From the IMG/VR virus record IMGVR_UViG_3300017788_000058, positions 1 through 42,740 of that record: DNA of 42,740 bases; one strand, 5' to 3'. Every line of letters begins with the position of its first letter. Positions within the stretch are counted from its first letter, which is position 1. Shown piece after piece: positions 38,003 through 42,740 of the stretch. Origin of the DNA: a virus. The position numbers were made by a program, and so were the translations under genes. The notes beneath the pieces were generated by a model, which was not told the origin of the DNA, did not search any database, and worked only from the letters and a program-made list of their open reading frames with translations.

Positions 38003-38859
38003 TCAAAAAAGGAATTTTAATTTTTGCTCATAATAGTCAATATCTTGACTACGCTAGATTAGCCGGCATATCCGGAAAATTAGCTGTTGAAAAGTTAGGG
38101 ATGCCTGCTACTTTAATTACAGACGATGATACCGTGCGATGGGCGAAATCAAATAACGAATATCGTTTTCTTTCTCAGATTTTTGAAAATATAATCATAT
38201 CGGATCGACCAAACATGGCCAATCAACGAAATCTCAAAGATGGTGATATATCAGAACGGATTCCTTTTATTAATAGCAACAGGAATTTATCTTGGGATCT
38301 TTCCCCATACGATAGAACATTGGTTATTGACAGTGATTTTTTAGTGTTATCGAATAATTTAAACAAGTACTGGGATTTAGACGACGACTTTTTAATTGCC
38401 GAATCTGCGTCAGATATCGACCCCAATGATAGATTAGGATACCATGATAGATATATTTCTGATACAGGAATAAAACTTAATTGGGCTACTACTTTTTTCT
38501 TTACGAAAAACGAAAAAACTAAAGTTTTTTTTGATCTATGTAAAGTTATATCATCTAATTATCAATATTATGCAGATCTCTTTAGGTTCGATCCTAGGCA
38601 ATATAGGAATGATATAGCTTTTAGTATTGCTGTCCATATATTAAATGGATTTTCAACAAAGGAAATAAATTTTTTGCCCCCAGTTAAAACATTTTTAGAT
38701 ACTGATTTATTAATCAATGTTGGAAATAAAAAATTAACATTTTTAATCAAAGACAAAAGCGGGGTATCGTATACCGCATGCAGTGTTTTTGATCGAGATA
38801 TCCATGTCATGAATAAGCAGAATTTATTGAGATTCGAGAAAGAGTTAAAGTTATTATGA
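37999..38859 (+). CDS. Glycosyltransferase-like protein 1 (GT-A fold, DSD)
   Basis: A 286-residue cytoplasmic enzyme-like protein. The N-terminal GILIFAHNSQYLDYARLA strand-helix and a central YDRTLVIDSDFLVLSNN place a D-x-D metal/nucleotide-sugar motif at D111-S-D113, as in GT-A glycosyltransferases related to family 8. Near the C-terminus DIHVMNK (H269) could provide the metal-binding histidine. Donor and acceptor cannot be told. It overlaps the genes on both sides by four bases (ATGA), so it is made with them. Modification of virion proteins or of host glycans is inferred from its place next to the fibre genes. Confidence 0.65.
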   Translation: MIKKGILIFAHNSQYLDYARLAGISGKLAVEKLGMPATLITDDDTVRWAKSNNEYRFLSQIFENIIISDRPNMANQRNLKDGDISERIPFINSNRNLSWDLSPYDRTLVIDSDFLVLSNNLNKYWDLDDDFLIAESASDIDPNDRLGYHDRYISDTGIKLNWATTFFFTKNEKTKVFFDLCKVISSNYQYYADLFRFDPRQYRNDIAFSIAVHILNGFSTKEINFLPPVKTFLDTDLLINVGNKKLTFLIKDKSGVSYTACSVFDRDIHVMNKQNLLRFEKELKLL

Positions 38860-39698
38860 ATTTTGGATATCTTTTAATTGTGTCTAAAAACGATAAAATT
38901 GATTATTTAAAATTAGCCTATGCTTTGGCAATGAGCATTAAAAACACACAGAAGCAAGGATATGATAAAGTTGCTTTAGTAATAGACGATAAAAAATCTT
39001 TAGATCGATTTCGATCTGTGTGGGTATTTGATGAGATAATCGAATGGGATCAAGAAACGTTTTGGGATGGACGAGCCTGGATGGACCAATTAACTCCCTG
39101 GGATCATACTGTTTGTCTCGACGTTGACATGTTATTTTTAAGAGATTATAGTCATTGGATTGATTATTTTTTAGAAGAAGATATAGACCTTTATGTTCCT
39201 AATAAAGTTTTCAATTATAGAAATGATATAGTTTCTTCAGATTATTACAGGGAATGTTTTGTTAAAAATCAATTGCCCAACTTATATTCTTTGTATACGT
39301 TTTTTAAAAAAGATTCAAATAAAAACAAAGAATTTTTTGAGCTTTCGAGATTAATAACAAAGAATCAAAATTATTTTTCTAATAATTTCTTAACTAAAAG
39401 AAAACCGAAGATAATAGGCACAGATGAGGTCTTCGCACTTGCCTCTAAAATTTTAGGTATCTCCGACGAAATTTCTTACGATATGGAATTTCCTAAAATT
39501 GTTCATATGAAGCCGATGATACAGGACTGGCCTTGGCCGGCAGATGATTGGACCAATCATCTAGGTTTTTATTTGAACAGAATTGGGCAACTAAAAATAG
39601 CTAACTATAAACACGATTCTATAGTCCATTATGTAAAGAAAGATATTATTACTGATGAAATTGTTAATATATTGGAAGAAATTTTATGGAAGAAATAG
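38856..39698 (+). CDS. Glycosyltransferase-like protein 2 (GT-A fold, DVD)
   Basis: A 280-residue protein resembling the preceding one in plan. GYLLIVSKNDKIDYLKLAYA forms the nucleotide-binding N-terminus. WDHTVCLDVDMLFLRDYSHW carries D89-V-D91, and KIVHMKPMIQDWPWP (H217) resembles the C-terminal H-x-x-x metal ligand of family 8-like enzymes. No membrane segment is visible. It starts within the stop of the previous gene and overlaps the next by 13 bases, indicating strict translational coupling. Sugar donor and target are unknown. It may act in sequence with the other two enzymes of the cassette. Confidence 0.68.
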   Translation: MNFGYLLIVSKNDKIDYLKLAYALAMSIKNTQKQGYDKVALVIDDKKSLDRFRSVWVFDEIIEWDQETFWDGRAWMDQLTPWDHTVCLDVDMLFLRDYSHWIDYFLEEDIDLYVPNKVFNYRNDIVSSDYYRECFVKNQLPNLYSLYTFFKKDSNKNKEFFELSRLITKNQNYFSNNFLTKRKPKIIGTDEVFALASKILGISDEISYDMEFPKIVHMKPMIQDWPWPADDWTNHLGFYLNRIGQLKIANYKHDSIVHYVKKDIITDEIVNILEEILWKK

Positions 39699-40291
39699 AT
39701 TTTTTTAATTTTCCTGAGATTGAAAATGTAAAATATTGTGCGGTATACGATCCTGACACATTAATGATTATCAGTGTGGGACCCTCTATTGCTTTTGTGA
39801 ATACCAAATATAAGATTTCTATAGATGAAAATCTCGCAGAAGAAATTATATCAGGCAAAATTAGAATACATCATTGTTTCGCCGACCTTCATAATAAATC
39901 TATAGATATTATAGAAAAACATCAGATAAGAAAAATTGATGATATACTCCATAGAATAATAGAAAAGGAGTGGTCGACGATTGTTGATCCCGAAATTTTT
40001 TTATTATGCGAAAAGAAAAAACATCAAATCAAGATCCAGATGACTACCGAATATGGAGGAACCAAAAAATCATCGATGCCAGTAAAAAGAAAATGTGCAT
40101 GGAGCGGAGATACGGTTATGGATTTTTATATTACCGAATATAATGATCCTAATATATTAATAGATACGTTTTCAATTACGATTGATGAATTGATTTCAAA
40201 AACTAAAACTATCGGTGTTAACAGTTTACCTGAAAAATTTAGCATTTATACTAGGCGTATTTTTAAAAATTATATGGTACATATCAAATGA
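39686..40291 (+). CDS. Unknown protein inside the glycosyltransferase cassette
   Basis: A 201-residue protein that I do not recognise. Visible parts are KYCAVYDPDTLMIISVGPSI, an IRIHHCFADLHNKS segment, RKIDDILHRIIEKEW and a basic stretch SSMPVKRKCAW. A YDPDT...VGPS start is seen in small phage proteins near glycosyltransferases, but no function is known to me. No signal peptide, transmembrane helix or catalytic motif is clear. It overlaps glycosyltransferase 2 by 13 bases and glycosyltransferase 3 by four, so a partner or acceptor role in the same process is plausible but unproven. Confidence 0.5.
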   Translation: MEEIDFFNFPEIENVKYCAVYDPDTLMIISVGPSIAFVNTKYKISIDENLAEEIISGKIRIHHCFADLHNKSIDIIEKHQIRKIDDILHRIIEKEWSTIVDPEIFLLCEKKKHQIKIQMTTEYGGTKKSSMPVKRKCAWSGDTVMDFYITEYNDPNILIDTFSITIDELISKTKTIGVNSLPEKFSIYTRRIFKNYMVHIK

Positions 40292-41187
40292 AAGTTATCG
40301 AATTTGACATTATTTTTTTAAGTTATGATGAATCCAATTCTGATCTACACTACGCAGATTTGTGCTCCAAAGTTCCTTGGGCTAAAAGAATTCATGGAGT
40401 AAAAGGCAGCGATGCGGCCCACAAGGCTGCTGCAGAACAGAGTGAAACTGATTGGTTTATCACCGTCGACGCTGACAATATAGTAGATCCTAAATTTTTT
40501 AACATAGATTTAGATATGAGCGATCCTAAAATCCGTGTTTACGGGTGGTGCGGTCGAAATAGAATCAATGGTTTACGCTATGGAAATGGCGGATTAAAAA
40601 TATGGAACAAAGAATTTGTAAAAAACATGAGAACACACGAGGCCAGCGAATCTGATAGAGCTCGTGTTGATTTCTGTTGGGAAGATGGTTATAGAAATTT
40701 TCCTTTGACATTTAGTGAAAGTATAATTACCGGAAGTCCTTTCCAAGCATGGCGGGCAGGATTCCGAGAAGGTGTAAAAATGACATTACTTGACGGAGTA
40801 AAAGTCCCTCCGCAAGAAATACAACAACATATATGGTGGCATAATATACATAGACTGCGTATGTGGTCAACTGTCGGCATGCACGAAGAAAACGGAAAAT
40901 ACGCTGTACTAGGCGCCAGGATGGGAACCTATATGACCAATTGCACAGATTGGGATTATGTACAGGTCCGAGACTTTGAAGTACTGAGAGAAATCTATGA
41001 AACAACAGTTAATCATACTTTTGTAGAAGAAGATGCACAAGATTACGGTACTAAAATAAGACACGAGTTAGGACTAGATTGGCCATGGCTCGATAAGCAA
41101 CAGAGCAAATACACTTTAGATTTATATAACGAAACCATGAATCTTAATGATACCTATTTCAAAATGCCGGTACCTACAAATGTATGA
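40288..41187 (+). CDS. Glycosyltransferase-like protein 3 (GT2-like, DAD)
   Basis: A 299-residue protein of a type common in marine T4-like phages and some large viruses. It has DIIFLSYDESNSDLHY at the start, AKRIHGVKGSDAAHKAAAEQ, then DWFITVDADNIVDPKFF with D61-A-D63 as the D-x-D motif, and RINGLRYGNGGLKIWNKEF. A long C-terminal part carries PFQAWRAGFREGVKM and HIWWHNIHRLRMW, which look like acceptor-side helices. It starts in the stop of the previous gene (ATGA) and its end overlaps the repeat-array gene by eight bases. The donor is unknown. The downstream repeat protein appears to derive from this fold. Confidence 0.72.
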   Translation: MKVIEFDIIFLSYDESNSDLHYADLCSKVPWAKRIHGVKGSDAAHKAAAEQSETDWFITVDADNIVDPKFFNIDLDMSDPKIRVYGWCGRNRINGLRYGNGGLKIWNKEFVKNMRTHEASESDRARVDFCWEDGYRNFPLTFSESIITGSPFQAWRAGFREGVKMTLLDGVKVPPQEIQQHIWWHNIHRLRMWSTVGMHEENGKYAVLGARMGTYMTNCTDWDYVQVRDFEVLREIYETTVNHTFVEEDAQDYGTKIRHELGLDWPWLDKQQSKYTLDLYNETMNLNDTYFKMPVPTNV

Positions 41188-42740
41188 TATATTTTTTGTT
41201 TCTAAAAATTGCATAGATGACGACACATGGAAACGATTCCATGAAAAGTATCCTTTGTCTGTTAAGTTAGAAAATGTTAAATCTATTGATGAAATAAAAC
41301 AAAAAACATTTACTAAGATGTTTTGGATAGTATGGGATGATTTAATATTAGACGATGATTTTGATTTGAAAAAATATAGATCTACAAAGTGGGATGATAT
41401 GTACGTGCATATTTTTAAAAACGGTGAATCTTATGATGGCATCTGTTTAATTCCTAAGCAGTTAGAAATAACTAAGAAAGAGTTTGATCACAGATTTTTC
41501 ACAGAAAAGAAAGAAATAGACATAAAAGCCAGCGAACCTCTTCCTTTCGAAGTACATAATATCAATACCTACGAAGCATATCTTAATGTATTAAATGAAT
41601 GTAAAACAAATATGTTTTGGGTAGTTTGGTCAGATATTGAATTAATTAAAGAATTAACTTATCATGTTCCTTATTACGATCAGCACATAATTCATGTGTT
41701 TAAGAATAATGAATTTTATGACGGTGTGGTTTTATTTCCTAAAAATGGAAAAGTTTCTAAAAAAGAGTTTGATCACAGATTTTTCACAGAAAAGAAAGAA
41801 GTAGATATAAAAATTTCTAGACCTAAACAGTACGATAAGTTTTTCATAAAGACATACGACGAATACTTAGATGCTCTCGAGTCATCTACGACTGAAATGT
41901 TTTGGATCATCTGGCCGGAAGTAGAGATCATAGATGATTCGGTCTTTGATTTATATTTTGATCATCATAGTGTTTATGATAGATCCGAAAATCATCTATT
42001 TAAAAATTTATGCAATTTAGAAAGCAGTTATTATAATGGCGTAGTTTTGTTTTCAAAAAACAAACCTATTTCAAAAAAAGAATTTGATCGAAGATACCTA
42101 ATAGATAAAAAAGAACATGATCGAGTTGTGTCTGTTTCTAGATATAAACGTTATAATATACGAACTTATGACGATTACGAATCTATTTTAAAGAGTGAAA
42201 CACAGCCTATGTTCTGGTGTATATGGCCGGAAGTAGAAATAACTGACGAGTCTGTATTCGATCTTTACTTTGATCAACGTAACGGAAAGTATGATTATGA
42301 TAGGTCAATGAATCATATGTTTTTAAATTCCTGCAACGGAGAAAGCTCATATTTTTCTGGTGTTGTTTTATTTTCAAAGAACAAACCTATATCAAAAAAA
42401 GAATTTGATCGAAGATACCTAATAGATAAAAAAGAACATGATAAAAACGTTTCTCGGTTTAGGTACAGAAGATATGTTATAGATGATTACGATCAGTACG
42501 TTGACATAGTAGAAAATGAAACACAACCTTTATTCTGGGTATTGTGGCCTGAAATAGAAATAACAGATAGCAGTATTTTTGATCTATACTTCGATCCTAG
42601 AGATGGCAAATATGATTATGATCGTAATGAGAATCATGTTTTTAAACATTTATTTAGAGGAGAAGAGACGTTCTTTAACGGTGCGGCTCTTTTGTCAACC
42701 AACAAAAAAATAGGTAAAAGAGAATTTGATCATAGATTTC
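41180..42740 (+). CDS. Tandem-repeat protein of degenerate glycosyltransferase-like modules, partial (runs off right edge)
   Basis: A reading frame of 520 codons, still open at the right edge. It starts at an ATG overlapping the end of glycosyltransferase 3 by eight bases. It consists of about five modules of 95-107 residues. Each holds an aromatic core (MFWIVWDD, MFWVVWSD, MFWIIWPE, MFWCIWPE, LFWVLWPE at 41318, 41612, 41897, 42209, 42530), then a His-Phe/Val region, a YDG/YNG-V-hydrophobic segment and KKEFDHRF or KKEFDRRY. The first module begins MYDIFFVSKNC and aligns along its length with the start of glycosyltransferase 3. Where that enzyme has D-x-D, the repeats have W-D-D, W-S-D or W-P-E, so they are probably not catalytic. 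Glycan or protein binding is a guess. Confidence 0.65.
   Translation, partial: MYDIFFVSKNCIDDDTWKRFHEKYPLSVKLENVKSIDEIKQKTFTKMFWIVWDDLILDDDFDLKKYRSTKWDDMYVHIFKNGESYDGICLIPKQLEITKKEFDHRFFTEKKEIDIKASEPLPFEVHNINTYEAYLNVLNECKTNMFWVVWSDIELIKELTYHVPYYDQHIIHVFKNNEFYDGVVLFPKNGKVSKKEFDHRFFTEKKEVDIKISRPKQYDKFFIKTYDEYLDALESSTTEMFWIIWPEVEIIDDSVFDLYFDHHSVYDRSENHLFKNLCNLESSYYNGVVLFSKNKPISKKEFDRRYLIDKKEHDRVVSVSRYKRYNIRTYDDYESILKSETQPMFWCIWPEVEITDESVFDLYFDQRNGKYDYDRSMNHMFLNSCNGESSYFSGVVLFSKNKPISKKEFDRRYLIDKKEHDKNVSRFRYRRYVIDDYDQYVDIVENETQPLFWVLWPEIEITDSSIFDLYFDPRDGKYDYDRNENHVFKHLFRGEETFFNGAALLSTNKKIGKREFDHRF
41477..41800 (+). repeat. Perfect 39-base direct repeat in the module array (modules 1 and 2)
   Basis: The copies are 41477-41515 and 41762-41800, encoding KEFDHRFFTEKKE in both. 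They are separated by one module length and identical base for base, while flanking parts of the modules differ widely. Confidence 0.85.
42071..42442 (+). repeat. Perfect 51-base direct repeat in the module array (modules 3 and 4)
   Basis: The copies are 42071-42121 and 42392-42442, encoding SKKEFDRRYLIDKKEHD in both. The bases just before them (AACAAACCTAT, then one mismatch) also match. This points to recent duplication or gene conversion between neighbouring modules. Confidence 0.85.

Overview
The window is a contiguous piece of a T4-like contractile-tailed bacteriophage genome (myovirus). It resembles the marine, AT-rich T4-like group that includes cyanophages and pelagiphages. The evidence is a recognisable set of T4-type core genes (gp46/gp47 recombination nuclease, gp55 late sigma factor, gp53, gp5, gp25, gp6 and gp7-like baseplate parts), late-promoter octamers of the NATAAATA type, very tight gene packing, and marine-phage-style fibre and glycosyltransferase modules. 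The host cannot be read from the sequence. No tRNA, rRNA, CRISPR array, integrase, insertion sequence or attachment site was seen. No stretch over 300 bases lacks a gene; the longest gene-free gap is the 80 bases at 2977-3056.

Layout. (1) 1-2976, minus strand: a late sigma factor (gp55), then the recombination and repair pair gp47 and gp46. gp46 runs off the left edge; its visible part includes the P-loop and the zinc hook. (2) 2977-3056: a short divergent promoter region. (3) 3057-26565, plus strand: baseplate and hub genes in near-abutting order. They are a gp48/gp54-like tube initiator, gp53, a large hub protein, a gp5-like spike without a lysozyme domain, gp25, gp6, and a single 14-kb gene for a 4,665-residue protein. 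That protein has a gp7-like N-terminus and a mosaic of beta-rich modules, some resembling carbohydrate-binding domains and a beta-propeller. (4) 26574-37584: a virion protein, four fibre proteins that share one N-terminal module but end differently, a small fibre-assembly-like protein, and two tandem paralogous structural proteins. (5) 37640-42740: an overlapping, translationally coupled cassette with one conserved small phage protein, three glycosyltransferase-like enzymes, one unknown protein, and a right-edge-truncated protein. The last is made of about five ~100-residue repeats that look like worn-down copies of the glycosyltransferase fold.

How it fits together (inference). gp55 directs late transcription from the AATAAATA/TATAAATA/CATAAATA sites in front of the structural genes. 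The baseplate genes build the hub and wedges. The giant protein and the fibre set form the host-contacting periphery. The downstream glycosyltransferase cassette may modify virion proteins or host glycans. The most unusual parts are the giant mosaic baseplate protein, the degenerate glycosyltransferase repeat array, and two late promoters so close to their start codons that leaderless mRNAs are predicted.
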